Source: Tetmemena sp. SeJ-2015 (lineage: Eukaryota; Ciliophora; Spirotrichea; Sporadotrichida; Oxytrichidae). From it: DNA of 64,000 bases. Position 1 is the first letter of the stretch; the number at the start of each line of letters is the position of its first letter. Below the pieces are notes generated by a model, which saw only the letters and a list, made by a program, of their open reading frames with translations, did not search any database and was not told where the DNA came from. A program made the position numbers and the translations under genes. The stretch spans positions 29,802 to 93,801 of the forward strand of contig JAJKFJ010021161.1 in assembly GCA_027382625.1 (NCBI GenBank), given 5' to 3'. Shown piece after piece: positions 21,718 to 35,254 of the stretch.

Positions 21718-22620
21718 TCAAATATTAAATCTCATTTTGGAAAGATTTTAATTTAGGCCCTCCTAATTTTAATTCAGAGCGTTGTGAGCTGTTGCATCAA
21801 TCATTAGAACATTGGATTAATGAAAGTTCTTCAAAGCTGAGCCAGGGCCATCAGCATTCTTGAATTTCTTCAGTGAAGTAACTGGAGGTGGGTTCTGCTT
21901 CTATCGTCTGGCTTTGAATACCTTAGCTGATTGTTTCATGAGCTAGAGGGCTCTGCCGTTTTTCTCTGTAAAATATGTTAAAGTAATTAAGTATAATTTT
22001 ACTTGAGATGAAAGGATGACTTGTAAGTTGAGAAAGCCATTCATCTGAAATTAGAATGAAATCGCTCTTCGCAGCATCGCCGGAGGCTGCATTCCTCTTT
22101 TCTTAAGTGCTCTTAACAATGTGTATGAGGTAGTCTGGCTGGAGGGTGTTGACGACATTGAAGAAGTATTACCTATCGATTGGTTTCTACTTCTCATCCA
22201 TATCTGGTAGGAACCTCAGCAGTTCTGCATCGTCTCTAATTCCCTTGAACACTTGACGGACTGAGAGTTCATCATATTTAGGAACCTTGGTCATCTTGAC
22301 CTCTGACATCTTTAAGAGACGTTTGTCACCCTTGAGTATCTGCCTGAAGTAGTCTCGGTTCACACCATCGATTGGTGGCATGTAGTAACTCACTAAAAAT
22401 TAAAATTAGAAAAACCAATATATTTGTTTACGTATTTCGGTGAAGTATGTGTAGAGATCATGCTTCGATCTAAAGCGACCAGAGAGTTCTTGAGGTACCA
22501 CTCTCATTAAGCTCTCGTCAAAGTCGTCCTCATGAGATTGCTCGAACTCTGTCCATTTTCTTTTCGAAGATTCGAGAGGAAAAATTTTAACTAATAATAT
22601 CTGGCATTATGTTCTTCACT
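21718..22620 (-). CDS. Transposon accessory protein (ISDEW family, function unknown)
   Basis: Minus-strand gene converging on the transposase. The central part reads SYYMPPIDGVNRDYFRQILK, then RDDAELLRFLPDMDEK, QYFFNVVNTLQPDYLIHIV, LISDEWLSQLTSHPFIS and, after a short intron, MKQSAKVFKARR. A homologous protein lies at 54016 next to another transposase, sharing the order FLP / FF..V..T...YL / ISDEW..QL...P..S / AKVF.AR. The N-terminus (FEQSHEDDFDESLMRVVPQE) is joined through an intron near 22391-22430; the start is not settled. No known domain is recognised. The tight convergent pairing with a transposase at two loci says it belongs to the element and probably helps transposition or its control. 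Confidence 0.7.
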
Positions 22621-22716
22621 CATGATCGGACAAGTCTATTTATTCAAAATTTTAATCTTCTCCTTCTTAGTTATAATCGGCTCCTCCTTCTTGTATGACT
22701 TAAAATATTTGAGCTT

Positions 22717-22803
22717 GTGATTTTTTATTAGGACTTTGTGATTTTTTTATCAAATTTTGTGATTATTTGTGATTATTTGTGATTTTTTGTGATTTTTTCT
22801 GAT
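22717..22803. repeat. Degenerate tandem repeat of TTTGTGATTTTT
   Basis: About seven imperfect copies of a 10-14 base unit tttgtgattnttt lie between the accessory gene and the helicase-like gene. It is non-coding and could mark the right edge of the transposon or be a plain microsatellite. Confidence 0.7.
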
Positions 22804-22939
22804 CTGAGAGGCCTTTTTTATCTTGATTTCTGATCTTATAAAATTGATAGTTTGGGTCTGTGATTATTTAATCACAGTGACTTTAATGATAGTTGTAGAT
22901 TAATTGATAAGAGTATTTAATAATAACTTATATTAAATA

Positions 22940-25637
22940 ATGACTGAACAAGGGAACGAAATCTTCCAACAGCGATGACTCTCGATATGAAAATGGGTCC
23001 AGTAGCGAGAATGAAGATAAGACAGTGACTACTAAAATTAGCAAGCAACTTGCTTCCAAGCAATCAAAAACTCAATTGCTTGGGAAGCGAAGTAAGTATC
23101 TCATAAATTTACGAATTATTTTTAGAGACTAAAGAGTTCTATGGATTGGCGATGGATGATGAAGCAACATCTGTTCTCAAAAAAATCACAAAGGGTTTCA
23201 AGCTGACCATGAAGGAGATTCAACATCACACCTCTCTAAAAAAATTACCTCTCTCTCAATACGAGTCTGATGAGATTAGGGAGTTCATCAGAGTCAAAAG
23301 GTAAAAACTTAATAGAAAAGGTCATTCCTTCAGCTTGATGTAAGAGGATGATGATGAGCTCATTAACTATCTCTCCAATTTCTATCAGGAGTAATAAAAA
23401 GAGGATGGCTAAAAACATAAACTAGAAAAGTCAACTCTCGACGCATCTTCTATTCAAAACCCTGAAATGTAACTCCAGTAGATAAAAGTCTCTAAATTTA
23501 TCTTGGAAAACTACAATGACCTAGAGATGGAACTTAAACTTCAAGTTCAAAAATAAATCATTGAAAAATTCAATGAGAACCCTCAACTCATGCTTCACTG
23601 CCAAGAATACCAAATCAGCCTCGAGTAAGAAAAGTTGGACAAGCTTTTCAAGAATAGAGAGTTAGACTAATTAAGTTTCGAACTGAAAAAGTTGAACTTT
23701 AATTAAGTACTTAACATTCACTTCCGAATGTCGAAGACATTGACAACTCTACCACACGAAGGATAAACTTTATACTATACTCTCTATCCATTTCTGAACT
23801 CAACTTAAATTTCAGAAAAGATAGGTGATGCTCAACAAGAAATTTTTAAGTAAATGATACTCACTCTTAACAGATACTTGCAAGATAATGATGTTCTGTA
23901 CAACCCACACTTCATTGGTCTTCTCTTAGAGTATTAACCTCTGATGCTTAGAGAAAATACTCAACTAGAATAACACTCTGCTTCTATAGAGCAATACATT
24001 AAAGAGCTTGGCTTTAATGCAATAGAGTCTGAATTGATTTCATAGAACCCTAAAAATTTCTTCTGGCCTGGTTTCATAAAAAAACTTATGGATTGCTCTC
24101 AGAAATCTAAGCAGGTTCTTATTGAATTCATTTCAAAAGTATAAGTGCTTTCAGACCCTTATGTTATCTTCGATGAACTACTTGAACTGCTAAGATGCAG
24201 AGACATACTCTTTTCTCTTATAAACAAGAAGGATAAAATAAAGCTTCCACTAGAGCGATGTCTGCTTATCCTTCATTTCTATTCAAGGACTTCTCCAAAA
24301 CAAGTATATTGTTAATTGTATTCGAATTGCGATGAATATAACTGGAATGAGAGAAATCACCGAAGCGTACTTCAATAGAGTTCGTCAAAGAAAGTTGGAA
24401 GAAATGTTAGAAAGAGAAGAAAACAAATGATATTTGAAAGATGAAATCAATAGAATTTGAAAAATAAAAGAGAAGTGGAATTGGAAGAATTAATGCAATA
24501 TAAAAATTAAGATGTTGTGATGAAGTACAAACACAATAATATCAGCAACTAATTGCTGATAATTAGTATTTAGTTTGTTTCAAGCAGTACTATTTTAGTG
24601 TACTCCCAACCGCATCTGGTTATAACACAGTGGATCATGCAGCATGATGAAGCTGAGTAACTGGAAGCAGAGAGGGAAGAAAATCCTTATCTTGGTGGCT
24701 CAACGATATATTGAAAACATAAGCGCAGCGATAACTTCTTCCCTTGGAAATCAATTTTAAGCATGAAACCAATAGAACATTTTTTAGGATCAAAGAGAAC
24801 ACTCATGAATTGTATAAGTAGAAACGATGTATGACTAGATAATCACTCATACCATTCAAAGTCATTTTAAGGGAAAAGTATTTGGAAATATGGGACTTGA
24901 CGCTAACTCAATGCTATCTATTCAGCGCAACTTGCGATCCTGGAATTTAGAGAATCATTCAAAAAACTCTTGGATAAACAAAAATTCTCAGTTTCCAAAG
25001 TGAAGTAGAATTTGTATCAGGGATTCAACAAGACCTTGGAGGAGACATAGAAATTTTCAAAAAACAATCAGAGAGAGTAGACAACACTATCAGGTATATA
25101 GAAAAGCACGCGAAGCATACTCCTCTCATTATCTTTTGCGAGAAGGACACACATGACAAGTATGAAAAAATAATTCGGTAGATAGGTGTGACTAACTTCA
25201 AGAGGGGAATAACAATAGAAAACTTAGATGAAATTTAGTAATGGCACTCGGGTGTATTGATGCTCAGCCCGGAAGAAAGCTGTGGTTACAATACGAGATT
25301 CAGACAAGATGCAAAAGTAATAATCTCATGTAACATAAACTCTGAGAGTTAGTATTAATAGATGAGAGGCAGAAGCTCCAGAACCAGAGGTATCCTCCAA
25401 TCAGTGTACATGGCAGTGAGCAACTAGTCGAAGAGTTAGATCATCCAAGGAATGAAGAAACTCTCGATGCAGGAACTATTCGATGTAGAGAAACTACTCG
25501 AAGTAGTTTACAAGAAAAGGAACACTAAGATACTTATAGAGGCACTCCAGCAATCGGTTGTAAATAATGATGAAATAAGATCACTCCAGCACTTGAAATA
25601 AGTGCTTGGCGAAAAAGATTTCAGAAAACTTTTCTGA
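22940..25637 (+). CDS. SF2 helicase-like protein, heavily interrupted
   Basis: The start at ATG 22940 reads MTEQG and needs a one-base correction at G3 22952-22954 to continue into a Ser/Glu-rich N-terminus. A long helical region follows (EFYGLAMDDEATSVLKKI, later LPLERCLLILHFYSRTSPKQ). The C-terminal 250 residues are clean: YLFSATCDPGIQRIIQKTLG (motif III, SAT), then PLIIFCEKDTHDKYEKIIRQ, KVIISCNINSESQYQQMRGR (motif VI, Q..GR..R) and a TGA at 25635-25637. Between 24440 and 24720 the frame is confused: an in-frame TGA, a Walker-A-like LPTASG in one frame and HDEAEQL, a DEAE-box-like motif, in another. Either IESs remain unsolved, the middle MDSs lie elsewhere, or the gene is decaying. It sits directly after a transposon, so it may belong to a larger element. 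Confidence 0.6.
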
Positions 25638-25935
25638 GTCATTCCCTTCCCATCTTCGTTTAGTCATTAGAAGGGTACCAAATAATAATTAGTTCTCAAA
25701 GAAAATGTATTTCAATTTTATTTACCCAAAAAATTTACTAATTGCTCAAATTGACAAGCATAAATTTCTATAAACTGGCTTACATATATATCTATATTTG
25801 ATCAATATTTATAATCTAGCTTGACTTTATTAAAATAAAACAAGGCACAATTATCTATTCATATTGCTATTGCTATAACTGTTGATAATTTTAATGTGGG
25901 AAAAAATATTTTAAAAAAGAGTTTTCCCAGCGGAG
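25638..25935. other. AT-rich spacer between convergent genes
   Basis: No coding or RNA gene seen. It lies between the stop codons of the helicase-like gene and the APC5 gene. Confidence 0.5.
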
Positions 25936-28696
25936 TCAAACCTTAGAGTAATAATTATTTTAATATCTAACTTGGATGGAGCAGCCCTGAAGTAATTTTA
26001 AGAATCTGCTCGTCTTAATTCTTTCTCGGAGTTATAATAAACAATAGAAAAAGAAAGTGAGATTAAAGATAGAAGCAATTATAAGAAAGATGAGAGCAAC
26101 CTTGTCTCGTTTGAAATTACAAGACTGCGTGCTCATTGCAGAATGAGGTCCACCCAGGAAAGGTATCTAGTTATATATTATTGCCAACAAGTAGGAAATG
26201 TCCCTGACCTCTTATAGTTTTTGAAGATCCACTGCTAAGTGAAGTGCCTGCTCTAAATACCTTGCAGCCTAATTATAGAAGGAGATAGAGTAGAACTATT
26301 GTGTGTCCTCTAGAATTTCATTCGATGAGGACTCTTCTGATAATTTAGACTCTTCTATTTCATCTTCAGGAGGAGCAGCAGTTTTAATATAAAATATGTA
26401 CTCAAAGTTATCTTGATGGATGCTAATTTCAAGTTAATCTTTCCTGCCAGTTTTAAAGCCATCAGCTGATCCTCTTTAGAGCTGTTCTCTAGAATTGAAG
26501 GCATTGAAGATGAAATTTCTTTCAAACTTTGGTGAGTCATATCAGACTTAAATTTTATAGTCTAAGAAAATAATCAGGGATATTGAACTTGATCTCACAA
26601 ACTAGTATTTATGCGAGGATCCTGAGCTGTCCAAAGTTTCCTAAGTTATTCGCATTCATAGAGGCCAAGGTCTTTGAAATAAAGAGCATGGCATTAGAGT
26701 AATCTTGAGCATTTATGTAAACCTCGCAAAGTAAAAGCTCTGCTTAAAGCTTAAACTGAGTTAACCCATAGCTTTAAGTGAACTTGATTAAGTCTTGTAC
26801 TTGGCTTTGAGCTTTGGTAAGATCTCTTTAGTAGATGAGTCTCTTTATTTTTTAGATCCAGAACTATGCAGTTTCCTAATTTGAGCAATTTATCTTAAGG
26901 TACTCTTTCAGATAATCCTCAATCTACAAAGCCTCCAACACCTCCCCTCTATTTAAGCTGAACTAGTGAAGGGCAAGTAGGAACACAAAGAAGTAATCAA
27001 GCGTGAGAAAATTCACTCCGTACCTAAGAAGTACTTCAATTAGGCTGATCGCTTATTTCACAGACTCTTCCTTCTTTTGAAGTACTAAATGGTAGAATGA
27101 GTTTACGATATCTCATTGCTTCAAAGCTCTTAAACCTGAAACTTTAACTGAATTTACTATTGCCACACGACTCATCAACTTATTGCCAACTGAGTCCCAT
27201 ATTTATCCCTTTACGATTCCAATTATTGGCTTCAGAGTATGTATGAGATCCCTTTGGATTAATTGCTCTTATGCTTGATAAATTTTCTTGTTCGCTATTT
27301 ACAAGATCTCGTGGCAAATTGGTCCCTAAACTAAATGCTTTACAGATCTAAAAATCTCTTAAAGCTTAGTTGATAGAGTTTCCGAGGATTTCAGAGTCTT
27401 GCAGAAATCAATCTGAGAGTAGTTGAGGCAACCTATTATGAAAAAATAGGAGTTTTATTTCTAGTGAGCTTAGTATATTATGTGCTCTAAAATCTACCTC
27501 TCCTGGTTTCTGTTACCTATTTGACGCAAAATCTAATTCAGCCAAATTAGGCATTGAAGTATAACAAGAAATATGTAAAACATTTAACGTTTAATAAGTA
27601 TAGAATCATGATCTCCTTTGTTTTAAGATATTCTTATCGTTTCGAGTACAGACATGAGAGCTTTGTCAAGCATGCCAAGTCTTAAGGATAAACTTGATAT
27701 TCCCAAATCGGCTTGATTAATTTTACGGGATGAACTGGCCTGCCTCCGCTGTAGTCAATAAAGTTTTGATTTCGATCGAAATAAGAGTGCATGCTATTCA
27801 CAGACTCAATATCTCTCTTTCCTAGCATTTGATTGATACATAAATATTTCATAAACTTTATAATGAATATAAAGTTTTAATACTGTTGAGGAGATCTCTT
27901 TGAACAAATTTGGGTGCCTTCACACTATCAATCTCTCTCTTAGTAAGCAAGAAATCGTTTTAGATACTCTCATCTTCCATTTTATAAGCTTTATCCTCAG
28001 CCCAGTGTTAAAATAAATACAAGATAAGAAGGTAGTGCTCGACCTTCATTTTAGAGTAAGGAATTTCATACTCCTTTCCTGCCTTATAAGCTTTAAAAGC
28101 ATCAAACAGCTTGACCATGTCCTCAAACATTAGCTAGTCAAAGGCCATCTACATTCTCCTAAGAAAGTTATCTAAGTCGGAAGCACTTTCAAATGCTTAT
28201 AAGCCTGATGGAACTAATGGAATTGGTACATCAGTTAGAGCCTTTCTAAGTTCTTTTATGCAACTTTTAAACAAATTCTAAAAAGGGATTAAATGCAGAG
28301 CGAAATACCTCAATCTCGTAAATTGAAACAACGCTAGTAGCATAATTTTACACGATCCTTGCTAAGCTTAAATCTTGATTATTAGCCTAGGCATGCCGTC
28401 CTCCAGCATCAATTTCAATTAGTTCTAGGATCAGTCTCGAAAGAGGCTTTTCCACTATGCCATTTTCATTCTACATAAATTATGAAATTAGAGTTCTAAT
28501 GCATTTCAATGAATGAGTCCATAATTATTACTGAGATTAATATTTTTTCAATTACCTTGATTTCGTTTTGGATATATTTAATTGCAGCATTTTGTAAGGC
28601 TTGAGGCATTGTTGGAGATTAAAAGATTTCATAGAGAAGGAAGCATAGCGATATTTTGTGAGGACTTAGTTTGAAGCTTCCGTAGAAGCGCGACAT
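25936..28696 (-). CDS. APC5: Anaphase-promoting complex subunit 5 (APC5)
   Basis: Begins at ATG 28696 with MSRFYGSFKLSPHKISLCFL, matching the APC5 N-terminus (PYKI..L.LL). It continues with DLDNFLRRMQMAFDQLMFED and MVKLFDAFKAY, the APC5 segment that follows its N-terminal domain, and TPR repeats such as NQADLGISSLSLRLGMLDKA with TIRISQNKGDH, close to the APC5 signature region. Near the end come AARYLEQALHLAVDLQKLQE and ISYLLAIIYNQI. The frame changes several times at short AT-rich inserts that I take as IESs and introns but did not all solve. One insert probably accounts for the hydrophobic stretch just before the C-terminus. The stop is TGA 25938-25936. APC5 is a scaffold subunit of the cell-cycle ubiquitin ligase APC/C. 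Confidence 0.82.
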
Positions 28697-28881
28697 TTTT
28701 TCTCTTAACATATTTGCTCTTATTCTAAATTTGAAAATTTATATTTTAAAAGCATTATTAATATTAGTAATGATTCTAAAATTTACAAAGATAGATATAA
28801 TTAATAATTGATATTAGATAACTTTATTTATGGCTAGAAGAGCTTCTTAATTGGCACTTCTCATTCATTTCTATCCTCTAT
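28697..28881. promoter_or_regulatory. 5' flank of the APC5 gene
   Basis: AT-rich sequence upstream of the APC5 start, ending where the 416-bp repeat begins. A promoter is expected here but no motif stands out. Confidence 0.3.
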
Positions 28882-29122
28882 TATAGCTGAGAATTTAATA
28901 AAAAAGAGAATTAAATTAGATATTAAATTAAAATGGAATAACTCAGTGACAGTTGAAGTGCCTCAGATTGAAATAATAATTAGACCATTCGATTCAGCAT
29001 CAAATTTTAAGAACTTTTCATCCTTGTAACTTTTTTGTGGGAGTGCTCAGTCAAGAGTTATAAGCGACACAAGTTTATATGAAGATGATGAAGATTTTGA
29101 CGAAGAATGCGTGAGTCATATC

Positions 29123-31359
<2,237 letters not shown>

Positions 31360-31638
31360 ATTTAAAAGCTATTCATTCATAGTGAAATTTATTGAATCTA
31401 GATTTATAGAAATGTGATTGAAGAATATTATGGAATAATTATATCGGATGACTTTTGAATTTAATGCAGCAAATAATCACTTTAGACCACTTATTATGTA
31501 TATAAGTTACCATAAATCTTAGCCAGTATCGATTATTTCTTTTCCCGACCATTCCTAAAATAATCTCAAAATTTAATAGATTAGAGAGCAAACATTTTTA
31601 AATACTTTAAATCATAACAGTCAAATAAAAATAAAAGA

Positions 31639-33815
31639 ATGAACAGAAAAGAAATATCTATGACCACCAAAAAGCGACTGGCCAAGCTTTTCCTATTCAC
31701 TGGAGAAGCTGAGTTAGACCTTGAGCTTGCAAGATAAAACTTATGCAAAGCTTAGCTCTTCGAGCCCTATGCTTCGTTTCAGAGACTAGATAGGAACTGT
31801 AAAGGCTACTTAAGCATTAGAGACATTCTAAATTTCATGAAGTAAGCATTATGAAAGTTTAATTATATTTAGAGATAATGGAATTGAGGGAGCTACAGAG
31901 CTAGACTGCTAGTTTGTGATTAATTACTTCGATGCCTCTGGCGATGGGAAGCTTCTCTATACAGAGTAAGACTCAATTTCTTAATGCTTCTTAGTTATCT
32001 TCAAATGCTGCTGCCTTGTGACCAGCCATACATCAGAGCTGCAGTTACTTAGAGATCAACCTACCCTATTACACCAAATGACTTTCTTCCTTTCGATGTA
32101 GAGAGGCTGCTTGCAACTCTGCTTTTAAAAGAACTCAGACTATCTAGAGAACAAGAGAGGCTAAAGCAGGCTTTAGCAAGCAGATATGATTATGAGTTAA
32201 GGGGGCTCTTTAAGGAAGTGGATGACATAAATTACAACTACTATAGATCTCTCAAACTTAAGGAGGTTTTTAATTAAGTGTGGCCAGCTGCCCTCTGACC
32301 CTTGTCTAATCTCTATTCTAAGAAGGTTCGACTTGGATGCTGATGCAAGATTGAACTTGCAAGAATTTTCAGACGGAATAAAGCCCCAAACCTTGAGGCT
32401 TCAAAGAAATGCCATGGAGAGAAGTATTAAAGTCTTACTGCTTCGAGAATTACCTAAGAGATCCTTAATAAGTCAGCTTCAAAGAGTCTTCGCAAGAGCC
32501 AAAGCAGAGGAAGTGTAGTGAAAAGTGCAAATAAAAGTTCAAGAGTTCAGTCAGCTCTATTGAACTCTGCTAACAAGACAAGTAGAGAGAAATCATCTTT
32601 GAAGTAGACAGTGGCTGTTTATATTATACTTGGAAGTTATTTTTTGCTTAGTAACATAAACTAGAGCAGTCTAACGGACTTAATGCAAGATTTGAAAATG
32701 CACTCAATCTTGACGGCTCTGGAATCAAGGCTGTAAGAAGCCAGAGAAAAGAGGACTTGCAAATTTCACAAACTAGAGCGAGAAATGAGAATTCACCAAT
32801 TGCAGATGCTAGATACTCTTAGAGCCTTATCTACAACCCTCCTCAAAATTATTTAGCCAGTCCTTCAAATAGAGGCACTTTAGATTAACCTTAAGCCTTG
32901 CGCTCCTTCAAAAGTCCAAGGAAATCAGGGGAGGATTTTTATTAGTTGAGCAGCTCCAAAGGCATGACTTCAAATAATAATCAATAATATTTTTCATCAA
33001 ATAATGAAGCTATCGACATATCAATGCTTTATCTATTTAGAGACGCTTTTAGGGATATTTTAGCATTCGAGGGAGAAATAGAAAGTATTAAGAGACATTT
33101 AGCTTAAAGAGAGGACTTTACTTTGGCGGGTGTCTTCAATATGTTCACTGGGTATAGCTAATCTAGAATCAGTGCAAGTGACATTCTCTATGGGTTAGAA
33201 AGATTAAGCATTAAGTGCGATATAAAATTACTCTCTGAGTTTTTTACTTCATAATTATAGATATAGCAGACGCTAAGTTGCTGGTGGCCAGATATGATTC
33301 AGATTTGGATTCCTAACTAGGGTTCTGGGAATTTTCTAACATTTTCCTCCCTATATAGCCATATTAATATTTGCCAGTTCTTAAGGATGAATTGGAGAGA
33401 AGAAAAGCCCAGTGGGACATCGGATACGACACCAAAGACATGATAAGTAGAGTTTAAGAGTGTTTATATTTAATCATTCAAACTGATAAGAAGACTTTTG
33501 CGAAGACTGATAGACGCTGAAATAATGATGGAGAACATCAGACAGCGAGCCGAGAGATAGAACTCTATATCGATTCTCCAGGCTTTCCACAGTATCGACT
33601 GGCTTCAAAGAGGTTTCATAACTGCTACTGAAATTGCAAGAGGCTTTGATCTTGTTAATAAAAGATATCAGGGAGGCAGTTTCGATGGCTCGATGCAAAG
33701 AAGAGTTGACTCAGATGAGATAGAGTGCTTCATTAGGAGATTCAATAAGGATAAATTGAACGGAAGAATCTCACAAGCAGAATTTTTGGATGAATTAACT
33801 CCTAAATACAAAAAT
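31639..33815 (+). CDS. Multi-EF-hand calcium-binding protein
   Basis: ATG 31639 reads MNRKEISMTTKKRLAKLFLF. Two very short introns (31842-31872, 31 nt; 31966-31994, 29 nt) and one clear IES (32456-32481) interrupt it. EF-hand-like loops occur along the whole length: DRNCKGYLSIRD, DASGDGKLLYTD, DLDADARLNLQE, and near the end NKDKLNGRISQAEFLDEL. Only some keep all calcium ligands. The family resembles the repeated EF-hand proteins common in ciliates; role unknown, perhaps cytoskeletal. At 32238-32250 the frame shifts by one base (INYNY to IDLSNL) without a usable pointer. No TGA follows ELTPKYKN in this frame before it runs into the opposite-strand gene, so the end given is approximate. Confidence 0.7.
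32456..32481. other. IES in the EF-hand gene, pointer AAGAG
   Basis: AAGAG lies at 32456-32460 and 32482-32486. Removing 26 bp joins LRELPK to SLRKSQSRGSVV in frame. Confidence 0.85.
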
Positions 33816-33829
33816 TAAAAAAAGAAAAG

Positions 33830-34840
33830 TCAATTTATTTAATCTTTCATTTCTTAATTTCTTCTCTTTTCCCAATAGTTGCCAAGATACTCATAAGATT
33901 TTTCACCGCAGTGCTCATATCTCAAATTATTTTTGATGATTTAAGTTCGCTTTCTGACTGCTCTTTTGGAAATTACTTTCTCCTTCTTCCATCAGCCTCT
34001 ACATCATGTGAACAGTTTTAATTCATGTTTGAACATCGACATAGAGCTTTCCAAGTCAAATTAAATTAAAAATGGTGATGCAATCCAACTGCTCTAAATT
34101 ATAATTTGGTAGTATGAATATAGTTCTCTTAATGTTTTCTGTTTCTTTAGTATACGTCAGCTATACATTTTATCATTGATTATTTTCTAAAGCATAGAAA
34201 TGGGTTCATTCAGCCAGATTGGCATAGTTACTTTACTTAGGTCTTTGCCTATTGCTGATTTCAAGAACAATAAATTGCCTATATACAAAAAAAACCAGAA
34301 TTAGGTGCGTTGTCTAAAGAACTCCTCTAGATAATAAATTATTTAACATTCTTCGATATTAAAAATAAAAATCTTATTTTGAGCCTCTTCTCTTTGATTA
34401 GCTTCCATTATAAAGACAATGGAAAATACTCTTATAATTCTAACAATAATTTGTTATAAACATTTGATCCTTCATCTTGAAAATAGTTTTAGCGACCTTA
34501 AACATCTGTTTCCTAGTCTCTTCTATATCTTGCACGCATTCAGTCATTTTATCCTATAAACATTTGTTTAAAATAAAGCAAGCCATATGTGAAAATCTGT
34601 CTAATAAAGTTAAACTTACCTTTATTTGCTCAGAAGCTGAGGCTATTTTGCGAGCATAGTTCTTAATTACTGCATTTCTAGTTTTCTCAGCCTCAGGGAT
34701 CAGCATAAATATTTAAGAAGATAAGATTTGCAAAGCCTCAAGCTCCCATATTTGACTGAGCTTTGAGAAGAATGGCCCATCATAAAATATTACAAAAACA
34801 ATTCGCTGTATTATCCGTGTTCCCTTATTTTATAAATAAT
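33830..34840 (-). CDS. Uncharacterised coiled-coil protein, interleaved with OSBP piece
   Basis: Minus-strand gene. The best stretch reads IWELEALQILSSQIFMLIP, EKTRNAVIKNYARKIASASE and, after a GT-AG intron, MTECVQDIEETRKQMFKVAK: a long charged helix, perhaps of BAR or tubulin-cofactor kind, but I do not recognise it. An IES with pointer AATG joins KMKDQM to EANQREEAQNK. The C-terminus is FDLESSMSMFKH joined by pointer ACATGA to DVEADGRRRKQFPKEQ, ending YLGNYWEKRRNQEMKDQIN and TGA 33832-33830; one A must be added to a run near 33940 to keep the frame. Between the two parts sits a piece that belongs to an OSBP (34194-34285). Confidence 0.5.
34194..34285 (-). CDS. Displaced MDS of the oxysterol-binding protein gene
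   Basis: Minus-strand coding for FLKSAIGKDLSKVTMPIWL then NEPIS. This is the hallmark start of the OSBP lipid-binding domain (DLS+VT.P.WLNEP.S), yet it lies 1 kb downstream of the stop of the OSBP gene at 35255-37894, which lacks it. The word TCTAT (plus-strand ATAGA) is at 34194-34198 and again at 36344-36348. Joining there gives NEPIS followed by IQSLGYLEINQDCATLEDI in frame, the expected order. Confidence 0.6.
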
Positions 34841-35254
34841 TGTAGTGGTTATTATTTTAGCAAATAAATTTAATAACTCCTAAATGTCCAGAGAAGCCTT
34901 ATTGATAAAAGGAAATTTCAAAAATTACAACAATATTATTTGTTCATTAGAATTAATCAATAGATCTCAAATTCTACCTAAAGATTTGGAGAAATAGAAT
35001 TTTCATAACTTGTTTCAATAAGCTATACGATGAGGATGAGAGACTCATTACCTGCTCTCATTCCAGAAAACCAAAGCTATAGTATTTGGGCTATCAAATA
35101 ATTCTCACTATCATCATCTCATGGAGAAAGCTCTCATTTCATATAATAAAACCAGCCCTCTCGGAGAGAATACAAAATAAGTAAATTTAAAAAGCGAAGG
35201 GAAGAAGAGTAGCTAAATTTGTTTAGAATATTAAATTGAAATGATAAAATTTTG
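34841..35254. other. Region between two minus-strand genes
   Basis: AT-rich with scattered short open frames. It holds the 5' flank of the coiled-coil gene and the 3' flank of the OSBP gene; nothing else can be supported. Confidence 0.4.

Noticed and set aside
20466..22620. Calling the transposon a TBE element
   Set aside because: TBE elements have C4A4 telomere-like ends, which I do not see here, and I cannot compare protein sequences; only the gene sizes are suggestive.
22717..22803. A CRISPR-like or satellite array
   Set aside because: The units are short, degenerate and without spacers; a simple AT-rich microsatellite explains it.
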